Shown here piece by piece: positions 36,532-47,626 of a stretch of 64,000 nt of DNA. The position numbers and the translations under genes were made by a program. The notes beneath the pieces were generated by a model. The model made no database searches and was not told the DNA's origin. It worked only from the letters and a program-made list of their open reading frames with translations. How positions within the stretch are numbered: position 1 is the first letter of the stretch; the number at the start of each line of letters is the position of its first letter. The stretch covers positions 124,001 to 188,000 of the forward strand of contig NZ_JACLZJ010000001.1 of assembly GCF_014253075.1 (NCBI RefSeq), in the 5' to 3' direction. Origin of the DNA: Ochrobactrum sp. CM-21-5 (GTDB lineage Bacteria; Pseudomonadota; Alphaproteobacteria; Rhizobiales; Rhizobiaceae).

Positions 36532-38061
36532 CTATTTTGCCTTTTGCAACTTTTCAGAGGGCATCCACCATCCGCTGCGTGGGCCTATATGCATGTTGAG
36601 CGTCTTGGTCTCGGTATAATCCTCCACCGCATGACGCCCCAGTTCGCGCCCCAGGCCCGACTGGCGATAGCCACCGAAAGGCAGTTCCGGTGTGCCGTCC
36701 ATAAAGGTGTTCATCCAGATCGTGCCTGCGCGCACCTTGCGCCCGATGCTCATGCATGTGTCGAAATCGCGGCTCCATACGCCTGCCGAAAGCCCGTAAT
36801 CGACCGCATTGGCAATGGAAATCGCCTCATCCAGCGTATCGAAAGACAGAACCGACAAGACCGGCCCGAACACTTCTTCACGCGCCACCGCCATATCCGG
36901 CTTCACGCCCACAAGCACGGTCGGCCCCATATATTGGCCCATCCCGAGATCCAGCACTTCGCCGCCATGCGCCAGCGCCGCGCCAGCCTTTTCCGCCTCA
37001 TCGACATAAGCGCCGATTTTGCCAAGATGCTGCGGCGAGATGATCGCACCGACCTGCGTCTGATCATTAAGCGGGTCGCCGATCACGACCTTTTTCGACA
37101 GATCGGCAATGCGCGCCACAACCTCGTCGACAATCGAATGATGCACGATCAGGCGCGACCCGGCATTGCAGCATTCGCCTGCATTAAACCACGCGCCGAA
37201 TACGGCGGCATCGATGAACTCATCCAGATTGGCATCCGGGAAAACGATTTGCGGGTTCTTGCCGCCAAGCTCCAGCGACACTTTCTTCAGCGTCTGCGCC
37301 GCATTGGCCATGGTCAGCCTGCCGACCCCGGTCGAGCCGGTAAAAGACACCATATCGACCTGACTATGCGTGCTCATATGCTGGCCCACATCCGCGCCGG
37401 TGCCGGTGATGATATTGACCACGCCATCGGGCACCCCGGCCTCGGCGAGAATTTCACCCAGAACCAGCGTCGAACCGGAAGTAAGCTCGGAAGGCTTCAC
37501 CACCGCCGTACAGCCCGCAGCCAGCGCAAAAGGCAGCTTCTGGCTGACGATCAGGAACGGGAAATTCCATGGTGTGATGATGGAAACGACGCCGATGGCT
37601 TCGCGCAGAACCACGCCCAGCGTGCCATCGCCCAGCGTGTTGTAGCTCTCGCCATGCAGGTCGCGGGCCAATGCCGCCGCATAGCGCCAAATATCGACCG
37701 CCCCGGCAATTTCACCGCGCACCTGCGCGATTGGTTTGCCGGCTTCAATCGCATCAAGATAGGCCAGTTCCTCCGCCCGCACCTCGATAAGATCGGCGGC
37801 CTTGAGCAATATAAGTGAACGCTGCGACGCGGTTTTCGAGACCCAGCGGCCATCGTCAAAAGCCTTGCGGGCGCTCGCAATTGCGCGCTCCGCATCGGTC
37901 TTGCCGCCCGCCGGATAGCGGCTGATGGTGACGCCATGGCCGGGGGCCACGCGCTCGATTGTCTCGCCGCTTGCAGCAGCCATCCATTCGCCGTCGATCA
38001 GCATGGAGAATTCGCGGATTTCCAGCCCCGCCAGCGGCTGCGGTTTGACAATAACACTCAT
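36532..38061 (-). CDS. NAD(P)-dependent aldehyde dehydrogenase
   Basis: 509 residues of the ALDH superfamily. It has the Glu in SLELGGKNPQ and the nucleophilic Cys in FNAGECCNAGSR (second Cys of GECC); ITPWNFPFL and FTGSTGVG are cofactor segments. The C-terminal PFGGYRQSGLGRELG is betaine-aldehyde/gamma-aminobutyraldehyde-dehydrogenase-like. ATG at 38061 preferred over 38067 because AAGGGAGA then has correct spacing; it overlaps the preceding enoyl-CoA hydratase stop by 1 nt. Converts an aldehyde from the GMC/SDR step to an acid, by inference. Confidence 0.92.
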   Translation of the reverse strand: MSVIVKPQPLAGLEIREFSMLIDGEWMAAASGETIERVAPGHGVTISRYPAGGKTDAERAIASARKAFDDGRWVSKTASQRSLILLKAADLIEVRAEELAYLDAIEAGKPIAQVRGEIAGAVDIWRYAAALARDLHGESYNTLGDGTLGVVLREAIGVVSIITPWNFPFLIVSQKLPFALAAGCTAVVKPSELTSGSTLVLGEILAEAGVPDGVVNIITGTGADVGQHMSTHSQVDMVSFTGSTGVGRLTMANAAQTLKKVSLELGGKNPQIVFPDANLDEFIDAAVFGAWFNAGECCNAGSRLIVHHSIVDEVVARIADLSKKVVIGDPLNDQTQVGAIISPQHLGKIGAYVDEAEKAGAALAHGGEVLDLGMGQYMGPTVLVGVKPDMAVAREEVFGPVLSVLSFDTLDEAISIANAVDYGLSAGVWSRDFDTCMSIGRKVRAGTIWMNTFMDGTPELPFGGYRQSGLGRELGRHAVEDYTETKTLNMHIGPRSGWWMPSEKLQKAK

Positions 38062-38837
38062 CACCATTCTCCCTTAAACTTCGCTTCGCGCTTTTCGCTG
38101 AAAGAGCGCACGCCTTCCTTCAGGTCGCCGGTCTTGGCCACGAGAATGGAGCCGAGCGCCTCGACAGCGGTGCCATTATCCTCACCATTGGCGACGGACA
38201 GCATCAATTTGGAAACTTCCAGCGCCGCCGGTCCGCGCCTGACCACCCGCGCGGCATAATCCTTTGCAGCTTCCAATGCTTTTCCCGTATCGGCAATAGC
38301 ATCAACCAGCCCGTGCGAAAGCGCTTCCTCAGCCGTGAACATCTCGCCGCCCAGCACCATGCGCCGCACGATCTGCGCGCCGAAGCGGCGCACCAGGCGC
38401 TGCGTGCCCGACCAGCCAGGAATCATGCCCAGCGAAGTTTCCGGCAGGCCGATCTTTGCCTGCCGCTCGGCGATGCGAATATCGGCGCTACCTGCCAGTT
38501 CCAGCCCACCGCCCAGCGCATGACCGTTCATGGCGGCAATCAGCGGCATCCTCAAGGTCGCGAGCCGCTCGAAAACGCGATGGCCATAGCGCACCCATGC
38601 ATGGCCGAATTCCGCCGCTTCCATGCCGCCCCAAGCCTTGATGTCACCGCCCGCCGAAAATGCCTTGCCTTCGCCGGTGAGGATGGCAACGCGCACGCTC
38701 TGGTCGGCTTCTACCTGGTCGCAGGCGGCAGACAATTCGTGCAGCATTTCGATATCGAAAGCATTGAGCTTCTCTGGCCGTCTGATGGTCATCACCGCAA
38801 TATGGTTTTCGACCGCAATCTCTATCCGTCCCGACAT
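38061..38837 (-). CDS. Enoyl-CoA hydratase/isomerase family protein
   Basis: 258 residues, crotonase fold. The oxyanion loops GKAFSAGGDI (about 58-66) and HALGGGLELAG (about 106-116) are present. Both catalytic glutamates of true hydratases are found: Glu113 (GGGLE) and Glu133 (GLPET), 20 apart as in rat mitochondrial hydratase. It sits between the CoA-transferase and aldehyde-dehydrogenase genes, so a CoA-thioester hydration is expected in the pathway. Stop overlaps the aldehyde dehydrogenase start. Confidence 0.9.
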   Translation of the reverse strand: MSGRIEIAVENHIAVMTIRRPEKLNAFDIEMLHELSAACDQVEADQSVRVAILTGEGKAFSAGGDIKAWGGMEAAEFGHAWVRYGHRVFERLATLRMPLIAAMNGHALGGGLELAGSADIRIAERQAKIGLPETSLGMIPGWSGTQRLVRRFGAQIVRRMVLGGEMFTAEEALSHGLVDAIADTGKALEAAKDYAARVVRRGPAALEVSKLMLSVANGEDNGTAVEALGSILVAKTGDLKEGVRSFSEKREAKFKGEW

Positions 38838-40439
38838 TTACGCCTCCAGCTTTCGCGCAGGCTTCTGCGGCAGTTTCAGCCCGATCGGCTCTTCGCCAAA
38901 CAGCGCCGCATCCATCACCTTGAGCTTGTCCGATACGATCAGCGGGAATTCCGACTGGTCGAGAATATGCGTTTGCAGATCGACGCCCGGCGCAATCTCG
39001 GTCAGCACGATCCCTTCCGGTGTCAGCTTCATGACGCAGCGCTCGGTGACATAGGTAATGTCCTGTCCCTGTGCGACGCTGCGCGGACCGGAGAAAGTGA
39101 CGTGCTCCACCCTGTTGACGAGCTTTTTGAGCTTGCCTTCCTTCTCGATCATAAGCTTGCCATCGGCCACCGCAAGCTTCGCTCCCGCATTGAACATGCC
39201 CGAGAACACGATCTTTTTCGCGCGCGCGGTAATATCGGCAAAGCCGCCCACCCCTGCCGTCACATGCGGACGGAAGGAAAGTTTCGACACGTTGACCGAA
39301 CCATCGCGCCCGATTTCAAGGAAAGAGAGCAGCGAGGCATCGAAGCCCGCGCCCTGAAAATAGGTGAACTGATAGGGCGAAGGCATATAGCCGTCTGCAT
39401 TGGATGCACAGCCAAAGGCGAAGTCGAGCAGCGGCACGCCGCCGACAGCCCCCTGTTCGATGACCCATGTTACCGTGCCGTGCAGCCCTTCCTCGAGCAG
39501 AATACGCGGCACATTGGCCGAAATGCCAAAACCTAAGTTGACCGCACTGCCCGCTTCCAGCTCCTGCGCCACGCGGCGCGCGATTACCTTTTGAATGTTG
39601 AATTCAGCCAGCCGGAACGTATCGAGCGGACGGATGATCTCACCGGAAATGGCCGGATCGTAAAGCGTCTGTGTCGTCTGCTTCTGGTCAGGATCGACCA
39701 CGACATAATCAACCAGCGTACCCGGCACGCGCACATCATGCGGTTTCAGCGTGCCTGCCTTGGCGATGCGCTTGACCTGCGCAATCACGATGCCGCCATT
39801 GTTGCGCGCAGCCAGCGCCTGATCGAGACCGCCCAGATAAGCCCCCTCATGCTCATAGGTGAGATTGCCGCGCTCATCGGCGGTCGTAGCCCTTATGATC
39901 GCCACCTGCGGCACGATATTGGGGAAGTAAAGCCAGTCTTCACCGGCAAAATTCACCTTCTCGACCAGCGGTTCCTTAGCCGCCAGATCATTCATCGCGC
40001 AGCCCTGCTGTGCGGGATCGACAAATGTATCCATGCCGATTTTCGTCAGCACGCCGGGGCGCTTGGCTGCCGCTTCCCGATGCATGTCGAACATGATGCC
40101 GGAAGGCACATTATAGGCCGGGATCTCATTATTGGTGATCATCTGCCAGATCAGCGGCGGCTCGGCGCTGGAAGGGCCGGACGGATAGGAACCGGCGACG
40201 ATCTTTTTCAGAAGCCCCTTTTTGGCGATATAATCGACCCCCTTGATACCGCTCATATCACCGGCGGCAATCGGATGCAGCGTGGTGATGTTCTGCGGAT
40301 GGCCGCTTTCATCGAAACGCGCGCCGATGGCTTTCAGCATCAGGTCGGGACAGCCAAGGCCGCTCGATGACGAAACCGAAACGACAGCGTTGTCGGGAAT
40401 AAGTGCCGCGGCTTGTGGCGGAGTGATATGCTTGCTCAT
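38838..40439 (-). CDS. Family I acyl-CoA:acetate/3-ketoacid CoA-transferase (fused subunits)
   Basis: 533 residues joining the alpha- and beta-type CoA-transferase domains. The beta half contains the likely active-site Glu in TWVIEQGAVGGVP, in place of the commoner ESG. MSKHITPPQAAALIPDNAVV is the family start; the frame runs upstream to 40598 over the previous gene, so ATG 40439 was chosen. Activates a carboxylate as its CoA ester, presumably for the adjacent enoyl-CoA hydratase. It begins 4 nt after the Gfo/Idh/MocA stop and abuts the hydratase start. Confidence 0.92.
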   Translation of the reverse strand: MSKHITPPQAAALIPDNAVVSVSSSSGLGCPDLMLKAIGARFDESGHPQNITTLHPIAAGDMSGIKGVDYIAKKGLLKKIVAGSYPSGPSSAEPPLIWQMITNNEIPAYNVPSGIMFDMHREAAAKRPGVLTKIGMDTFVDPAQQGCAMNDLAAKEPLVEKVNFAGEDWLYFPNIVPQVAIIRATTADERGNLTYEHEGAYLGGLDQALAARNNGGIVIAQVKRIAKAGTLKPHDVRVPGTLVDYVVVDPDQKQTTQTLYDPAISGEIIRPLDTFRLAEFNIQKVIARRVAQELEAGSAVNLGFGISANVPRILLEEGLHGTVTWVIEQGAVGGVPLLDFAFGCASNADGYMPSPYQFTYFQGAGFDASLLSFLEIGRDGSVNVSKLSFRPHVTAGVGGFADITARAKKIVFSGMFNAGAKLAVADGKLMIEKEGKLKKLVNRVEHVTFSGPRSVAQGQDITYVTERCVMKLTPEGIVLTEIAPGVDLQTHILDQSEFPLIVSDKLKVMDAALFGEEPIGLKLPQKPARKLEA

Positions 40440-40443
40440 AGCT

Positions 40444-42491
<2,048 letters not shown>

Positions 42492-42529
42492 AAAATCCAC
42501 AATCACGCTATGTCGCTTAATGGTCTGAA

Positions 42530-42558
42530 ATCTAATTGGAACGTTCCAATACTGTCAA
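42530..42558 (-). promoter_or_regulatory. Promoter of the catabolic operon with LacI-type operator O1
   Basis: Minus strand: -35 TTGACA (42558-42553), exactly 17-bp spacer, -10 TTAGAT (42535-42530). The spacer contains the perfect palindrome ATTGGAACGTTCCAAT (42550-42535), whose edge touches the -10. Binding by a LacI-type dimer here would block RNA polymerase, so repression plus autoregulation is expected. Confidence 0.85.
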
Positions 42559-42705
42559 TAGCGGTGATTTTACCATAAATATGCCCATTTTTTGCCACTA
42601 TTAGCTAGTGAAAACTGCACGCCAAAGTGTGGCTATTTTGTGTTTTGCCTGTTCTGACACAATTTTTCGGGAAAAAGCCACATTTGGCACAGTTCATGTC
42701 GCAAC

Positions 42706-42734
42706 TTGCCATTTGGAACGTTCTAAACTAGAAA
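42706..42734 (+). promoter_or_regulatory. Promoter of the DUF993 gene with LacI-type operator O2
   Basis: Plus strand: -35 TTGCCA (42706-42711), exactly 17-bp spacer, -10 TAGAAA (42729-42734). The spacer holds TTTGGAACGTTCTAAA (42712-42727), the same core TTGGAACGTTC as the operator of the divergent operon, with one mismatched pair. Geometry is identical to O1, so both transcription units should answer to the same regulator. Confidence 0.8.
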
Positions 42735-42760
42735 TGCTGCCGTTTCAGTGGAGGAACATC

Positions 42761-43939
42761 ATGAGCGTCATGTCCGAGCAGATGCTGACCCTGCCGCAGG
42801 CCGACGGTAGCCTGCACTCGTACCGGCTCACGGGAACACCGACCTTAAAACCTGCGACGACACCCCGGTTCAACCGCATCGCCTATGCTGCCGCCCATGT
42901 GGTTTCCGATCCGCGCAACGATATCACACCGTGGAACAGCCCAGCGGTTGACTGGGATGCCACAATGGCTTTCCGCCATCACCTGTGGGGCCTTGGTTTC
43001 AAGATCGCTGAAGCCATGGACACATCACAACGCGGCATGGGACTGGACTGGGTGGGCGCGCAGGAACTGATCCGCCGCGCACTGGCAGAAAGCAGGACCG
43101 TTGCCGGGGCTGATCTGGCCTGCGGCGCTGGCACCGACCACCTTGATCCTGCCGATGCGAAAAGCCTTGATGACGTCATCAAAGCCTATGAAACGCAGAC
43201 GGAATTCGTTGAAAATCACGGCGGACGCTTCATCCTGATGGCCAGCCGTGCATTGGCCCACATTGCCCGGTCACCCGGCGACTACGCAAGGGTTTACGGC
43301 CATATCCTCAGCCAAGCGCGCGAAAAGGTCGTGCTGCACTGGCTGGGCGATATGTTCGATCCACAGCTCAAAGGCTATTGGGGCTCCACAAATTTCGTGG
43401 ATACGCTCGATACGGTGATCGGCATCATCGAAGACAACCGTGACAAGGTCGAAGGCATAAAGATATCACTGCTGGAAGAGCGCTTTGAGATCGCGCTGCG
43501 AGATCGCCTGCCCGAAGGTGTGCTGTGTTTCACGGGCGACGATTTCAACTATGCACCGCTGATCGAAGGCGACGGAAACAAGCATAGCCATGCGTTGCTT
43601 GGCATTTTCGACGCAGTCGCTCCGCAGGCTTCGCTGGCGCTTTCCACGCTCGCCAAAGGCGACAATGAACGCTTCCGTTCTATCATCGAGCCAACTGTGC
43701 CGCTCTCGCGCAAGATCTTTGAGGCGCCAACCCAATATTACAAGGCAGGTGTGGTGTTTCTCGCCTGGCTCAATGGCCACCAGAACCATTTCACCATGCC
43801 CGGCGGGATGCAATCGGCGCGCGGCGTGGTGCATTATGCGGATATTTTCCGCCTGGCCGACAAGGCAAACGTGCTGGACAAACCCGACCTCGCCATCACC
43901 CGTATGAAACGGCTGATGGCGGTCTATGGAATAGAATAG
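42761..43939 (+). CDS. DUF993 / dihydrodipicolinate-synthase-like TIM-barrel protein
   Basis: 392 residues, recognised as DUF993, a branch of class I aldolase/dihydrodipicolinate-synthase-like proteins. GIKISLLEE near residue 235 carries a lysine in the position expected for Schiff-base formation. GTGGAGGAAC gives a strong ribosome site before ATG 42761; the frame is open to 42608. It is divergent from the eight-gene operon, with the same operator in its promoter. A retro-aldol cleavage or related lyase step in the same pathway is inference. A strong terminator follows. Confidence 0.82.
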   Translation: MSVMSEQMLTLPQADGSLHSYRLTGTPTLKPATTPRFNRIAYAAAHVVSDPRNDITPWNSPAVDWDATMAFRHHLWGLGFKIAEAMDTSQRGMGLDWVGAQELIRRALAESRTVAGADLACGAGTDHLDPADAKSLDDVIKAYETQTEFVENHGGRFILMASRALAHIARSPGDYARVYGHILSQAREKVVLHWLGDMFDPQLKGYWGSTNFVDTLDTVIGIIEDNRDKVEGIKISLLEERFEIALRDRLPEGVLCFTGDDFNYAPLIEGDGNKHSHALLGIFDAVAPQASLALSTLAKGDNERFRSIIEPTVPLSRKIFEAPTQYYKAGVVFLAWLNGHQNHFTMPGGMQSARGVVHYADIFRLADKANVLDKPDLAITRMKRLMAVYGIE

Positions 43940-43942
43940 GAA

Positions 43943-43978
43943 ACAGGCGGTTTAGGCTCTAAACCGCCTGTCTTTTTT
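43943..43978 (+). terminator. Intrinsic terminator after the DUF993 gene
   Basis: ACAGGCGGTTTAG (43943-43955), the loop GCT, then CTAAACCGCCTGT (43959-43971), perfect 13-bp stem, then CTTTTTT. Bounded by two convergent stops (43939 and 43978), so it may also act for the flavin oxidoreductase gene. Confidence 0.9.
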
Positions 43979-45000
43979 CAGCGCCAGCCGAGAGCCGGGG
44001 CGACATGTTTCAGGATCGATTCAATGACATGAGCATTGTAATCGACACCTAACTGGTTCGGCACGGTCAATAGAAGTGTATCCGCTTCGGCAATGGCTTC
44101 ATCCTGTTTCAGCTGCTCGATAAGCTTGTCCGGTTCGGCTGCATAAGACCGGCCGAAAACCGCACGCAGATCCTGCTCGATATAGCCAATCGAATCCGCC
44201 TCATTGTCACTGCCCCCGAAATAGGCGCGGTCCCGGTCATCGACCAGAGCAAAGATGCTCCGGCTTACCGAAACGCGCGGCGTGCGCGTATGTCCTGCCT
44301 CCTTCCACGCTTCACGATAGGCGCGGATCTGCTTTGCCTGCTGAATATGCAGCGGTTCGCCAGACTCGTCCTTCTTCAAGGTTGAGCTTTGCAGATTCAT
44401 GCCAAGCTTTGCTGCCCAGATAGCCGTGGCATCCGATGCAGCGCCCCACCAGATACGATCCCGAAGACCTTCTGAATGCGGCTCAATGCGCAGCAGACCG
44501 GGAGGATTGGGAAACATCGGACGCGGATTGGGCTGGGCAAAACCCTGACCTTTCAACATTTCAAAAAATGCCTCGCCCCGTTTGCGGGCCATGTCGGCAT
44601 CTGTTTCTCCCTCCGCTGGCTTGTAACCGAAATAGCGCCAGCCATCGATGACCTGCTCTGGCGATCCGCGGCTGATGCCAAGTTGAAGCCGCCCTTGCGA
44701 AATCAGATCGGCTGCACCGGCATCTTCCACCATGTAAAACGGGTTTTCATAACGCATATCGATGACGGCGGTGCCGATCTCGATCTTGCTGGTCCTCGCG
44801 CCGACCGCCGCCAGCAGCGGAAAGGGCGAAGCAAGCTGGCGGGCAAAGTGGTGCACGCGGAAATAAGCCCCGTCGGCGCCAAGCTCTTCAGCGGCGACAG
44901 CCAGATCTATCGATTGCAGCAGCGCATCACCAGCAGACCGGGTTCCCGACTGGGGAGACGGAGACCAGTGGCCAAATGAAAGAAAGCCTATCTTCTTCAT
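43978..45000 (-). CDS. LLM-class (luciferase-like) flavin-dependent oxidoreductase
   Basis: 340 residues, luciferase-like TIM-barrel fold: MKKIGFLSFGHWSPSPQSGT at the start, the aldehyde/FMN-binding region RVHHFARQLASPFPLLAA, then IEIGTAVIDMRYENP and LQLGISRGSPEQV. Such proteins are FMNH2- or F420-dependent monooxygenases and reductases; Hyphomicrobiales lack F420 as a rule, so FMN is likelier. ATG 45000 is chosen because the family begins here; the frame runs 29 codons upstream. Substrate unknown. It lies just outside the catabolic locus and lacks the LacI operator. Confidence 0.87.
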   Translation of the reverse strand: MKKIGFLSFGHWSPSPQSGTRSAGDALLQSIDLAVAAEELGADGAYFRVHHFARQLASPFPLLAAVGARTSKIEIGTAVIDMRYENPFYMVEDAGAADLISQGRLQLGISRGSPEQVIDGWRYFGYKPAEGETDADMARKRGEAFFEMLKGQGFAQPNPRPMFPNPPGLLRIEPHSEGLRDRIWWGAASDATAIWAAKLGMNLQSSTLKKDESGEPLHIQQAKQIRAYREAWKEAGHTRTPRVSVSRSIFALVDDRDRAYFGGSDNEADSIGYIEQDLRAVFGRSYAAEPDKLIEQLKQDEAIAEADTLLLTVPNQLGVDYNAHVIESILKHVAPALGWR

Positions 45001-45277
45001 GATGAAATTCCCTGAGTTCGGGCAGAAGGATGTGTCATCGCCAAATATGGCAGCAGGCGGCGATATTAAAAAGAGTGCTGAACACACTGTTCAGCGTTTG
45101 AAACGTGCGGGCTTTGTCTTCTGTGACCGACCCCGTTCGACCGGACACGTTGACAGTCTATCGCGACGAGATTAAGCCTCAGATGAGGCGGATAAACCTT
45201 CAATCCCATTCTTGACAATTGGTATTGGATATAAGGTGTTTGCCGATAAGCAATGCACCAAAACAGGGGAGATTTTC

Positions 45278-46231
45278 ATGCGTTCAATGCTTCTGGCCTT
45301 GCTGGCCGCAACGGCCATTGCCACCACTGCACAGGCGAAAGACGTAACCGTAGATGTGACGGCCATCGTTGAGCATCCCGCGCTCGACGCCGCACGCGAC
45401 GGCGTAAAGGATGCGCTGGCCGAGGCAGGCTATAAGGAAGGTGAAAATCTCAAATTCGTCTATCAGTCCGCGCAGGGCAATCCGGCAACCGCCGCGCAGA
45501 TCGCCCGCCAGTTTGTCGGTGAAGCCCCGGACGTAATCGTACCGATTTCGACGCCATCGGCGCAGGCAGTGGTATCCGCCACCCGCGACATTCCGGTTGT
45601 CTTCACGGCTGTTTCCGATCCGGTCGGCGCACAGCTCGTCAAGGATATGGAGAAGCCCGGGGGCAATGTTACCGGTCTTTCCGACCTGTCACCTGTCGGC
45701 GAACATATCAAGCTCATCAAGGAAGTGATGCCGGACATCAAGAAGCTCGGCTATCTCTACAATTCCGGCGAAACCAATTCCGTTTCGCTTCTGACCGCGC
45801 TGAAGGAGGCTGCTGCTGCCGAAGGCATCGAGATCGTTGAATCCGCTGCCACCAAGTCGGCTGAAGTGCAGGGTGCTGCCCGCGCGCTCGTTGGCCGCGC
45901 CGACGCCATGTATGTGCCGACGGACAACACCATCGTTTCCGCACTGGAAAGTGCTGTCGGTGTTGCTGAAGAAAGCAAGCTTCCGCTTTTCACCGCCGAT
46001 ACGGATTCGGTCAAGCGCGGCGCGCTCGCTGCACTTGGCTTCAACTATTACGATGTCGGCAAGCAGACCGGCGCCGTGGTTGTCCGCATCCTGAATGGCG
46101 AAAAGCCAGGCGACATTCCGGTCAATATCGCCAAGGGCACCGACCTCGTCATCAATCTTGGCGCAGCCAAGAAGATGGGCGTGGAATTCCCACAGGCAGT
46201 GATTGATCGCGCTACCAGCAAGATCGACTGA
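45278..46231 (+). CDS. ABC transporter substrate-binding protein (COG2984/ABC_sub_bind)
   Basis: 317 residues with a Sec signal (MRSMLLALLAATAIATTAQA). Its binding-protein fold resembles TrpX/COG2984: VDVTAIVEHPALDAARDGVK, VPISTPSAQAVVSATRDIP, GRADAMYVPTDNTIVSALES. GGGGAGA precedes ATG 45278; an in-frame start at 45212 would place the signal internally. Family members bind aromatic or other amino acids. A terminator follows it directly, separating it from the oxidase gene; the permease and ATPase are 1.7 kb downstream. Confidence 0.9.
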   Translation: MRSMLLALLAATAIATTAQAKDVTVDVTAIVEHPALDAARDGVKDALAEAGYKEGENLKFVYQSAQGNPATAAQIARQFVGEAPDVIVPISTPSAQAVVSATRDIPVVFTAVSDPVGAQLVKDMEKPGGNVTGLSDLSPVGEHIKLIKEVMPDIKKLGYLYNSGETNSVSLLTALKEAAAAEGIEIVESAATKSAEVQGAARALVGRADAMYVPTDNTIVSALESAVGVAEESKLPLFTADTDSVKRGALAALGFNYYDVGKQTGAVVVRILNGEKPGDIPVNIAKGTDLVINLGAAKKMGVEFPQAVIDRATSKID

Positions 46232-46255
46232 TTATAATCGCCAGCCTGAATAACG

Positions 46256-46282
46256 GGGCGGGGGTAAAACTCCCGCCCTTTT
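46256..46282 (+). terminator. Intrinsic terminator after the binding-protein gene
   Basis: GGGCGGG (46256-46262) pairs with CCCGCCC (46272-46278), then TTTT. It lies between the binding-protein stop and the oxidase start and could partially stop transcription, giving more binding protein than downstream products, as is common in ABC operons. Confidence 0.7.
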
Positions 46283-46306
46283 CCATTTGAGCGAAGTAGA
46301 ACCAGA

Positions 46307-47626
46307 ATGCCGAAAATCCGCCTTCTTCCAGCCGACGATAACACCAACGGCTGGAGTCATTTTCTCCCTTCTCGCAAGCCGAAACCAGCGCTTGAGGGAA
46401 ACCGGAAGGTCGATTTTGCCGTTATCGGCGCTGGTTATGCGGGCCTTGCGGCAGCGCGGCGTCTGGCCGAAAACCGTCCCGATGCCCGCATCGTCCTGTT
46501 GGATGCGCAAAACGCCGGAGAAGGCACATCCGGGCGCAATGCCGGTTTCGTCATCGATCTTCCGCACAATGTCAGCTCCTCCATGGAGGAGCTTGCGAAA
46601 TCCAACAACTACCGCGCGCTTGCCCGCACCGGCATCGATTATCTTCGCCGGCAGATCGACCGCTACGGCATTGCCTGCGACTGGCACAAGCAGGGCAAAT
46701 TTCACGCGGCTGTTTCAGATCAGGGTATCCGGGAAGTTCTGGAACCCACCACCCGAGAGCTGGAACGGCTGGAAGAACCCTTCGTCTGGTACGACAAGGA
46801 TGCTCTGGCCCGGCGACTGGGCACAAGCCATTTCAAATCGGCCATCTATACCTATGGCACGATCCTGCTCAATCCCGCCGCTCTGGTACGCGGTCTGGCT
46901 GACAGCCTGCCTGAAAACGTCACGCTTTATGAAAACACGCCGGTCGTCGATATAGACTATGGCGACATGGTCACAATCACGACGACAGGTGGAACCGTGC
47001 AAGCCGAAACAGTGATTTTGACGGTCGGGGGGTTTGGCGAACAATTCGGCTTCTTCCAACGAAAACTATTGAACTTCGCGGCCCATGCAAGCTTGAGCCG
47101 AAAGCTTGCCGACGATGAATATAACGCGCTTGGCGCAGTCGAACCCTGGGGCCTGACGCCCGCAAATTCTTTTGCCGGGATCACGATGCGGCTGACGACC
47201 GACAGGCGTATTCTGGTCCGGCAAAACGTTCATTTCTGCCCCTCCCTCCGGCAGTCGGACGAGCGCCGTCGGCAAATAAAACGGGAGCACAAGCGTCTCT
47301 TCGACGAACGCTTTCCGATGCTGCCCAAGGTCGATATGGAATCCACATGGACGGGTTATATCTGCCTCTCGCGCAACGGAACGCCCGGCTTTGGCCGTAT
47401 GGCGAAGAATATCTACATGTCTGTCTGCCAGAATGGCGTCGGCATAGCCAAAGGCACGGTGAGCGGCGTTCTTGCGGCTGATATGGCCTGCGGAATAGAT
47501 AATCCGATGATTGCCGATATGCAGCAGCTTGGTTCTCCGACCAGACTTCCGCCGCGTCCGTTTCTGGATATCGGTGTGCGCGCGCGCTTCGCCTGGGAAC
47601 TGTGGCGCGCACGGCATGAAGTCTGA
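46307..47626 (+). CDS. DAO-family FAD-dependent amine/amino-acid oxidoreductase
   Basis: 439 residues. VDFAVIGAGYAGLAAARRLAE is the FAD dinucleotide site, then GTSGRNAGFVIDLPHNVSS, a segment typical of gamma-glutamylputrescine oxidase/D-amino-acid-oxidase-like proteins. The C-terminal part has WTGYICLSRNGTPGFGRM and NGVGIAKGTVSGVLAADM. No signal peptide. It lies inside the gene set of an ABC importer, which suggests it oxidises the imported amine or amino acid. Substrate not readable. Confidence 0.88.
   Translation: MPKIRLLPADDNTNGWSHFLPSRKPKPALEGNRKVDFAVIGAGYAGLAAARRLAENRPDARIVLLDAQNAGEGTSGRNAGFVIDLPHNVSSSMEELAKSNNYRALARTGIDYLRRQIDRYGIACDWHKQGKFHAAVSDQGIREVLEPTTRELERLEEPFVWYDKDALARRLGTSHFKSAIYTYGTILLNPAALVRGLADSLPENVTLYENTPVVDIDYGDMVTITTTGGTVQAETVILTVGGFGEQFGFFQRKLLNFAAHASLSRKLADDEYNALGAVEPWGLTPANSFAGITMRLTTDRRILVRQNVHFCPSLRQSDERRRQIKREHKRLFDERFPMLPKVDMESTWTGYICLSRNGTPGFGRMAKNIYMSVCQNGVGIAKGTVSGVLAADMACGIDNPMIADMQQLGSPTRLPPRPFLDIGVRARFAWELWRARHEV

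Noticed and set aside
36544..37818. 424-codon plus-strand frame opposite the aldehyde dehydrogenase gene
   Set aside because: Antisense shadow of a GC-rich gene with His/Arg-heavy product and no domain.
38061..38837. Possible loss of a catalytic glutamate in the crotonase-like protein
   Set aside because: On aligning with rat mitochondrial hydratase, both glutamates are present (Glu113 and Glu133, 20 apart), so it looks active.
38313..39536. 407-codon plus-strand frame opposite the enoyl-CoA hydratase and CoA-transferase genes
   Set aside because: Antisense shadow of strongly supported genes; no ribosome site or recognisable domain.
45212..45240. TTGACA at 45212 as the binding-protein promoter
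   Set aside because: There is no -10-like hexamer at 16-18 bp spacing; the only TATAAG-like sequence is 12-14 bp away.
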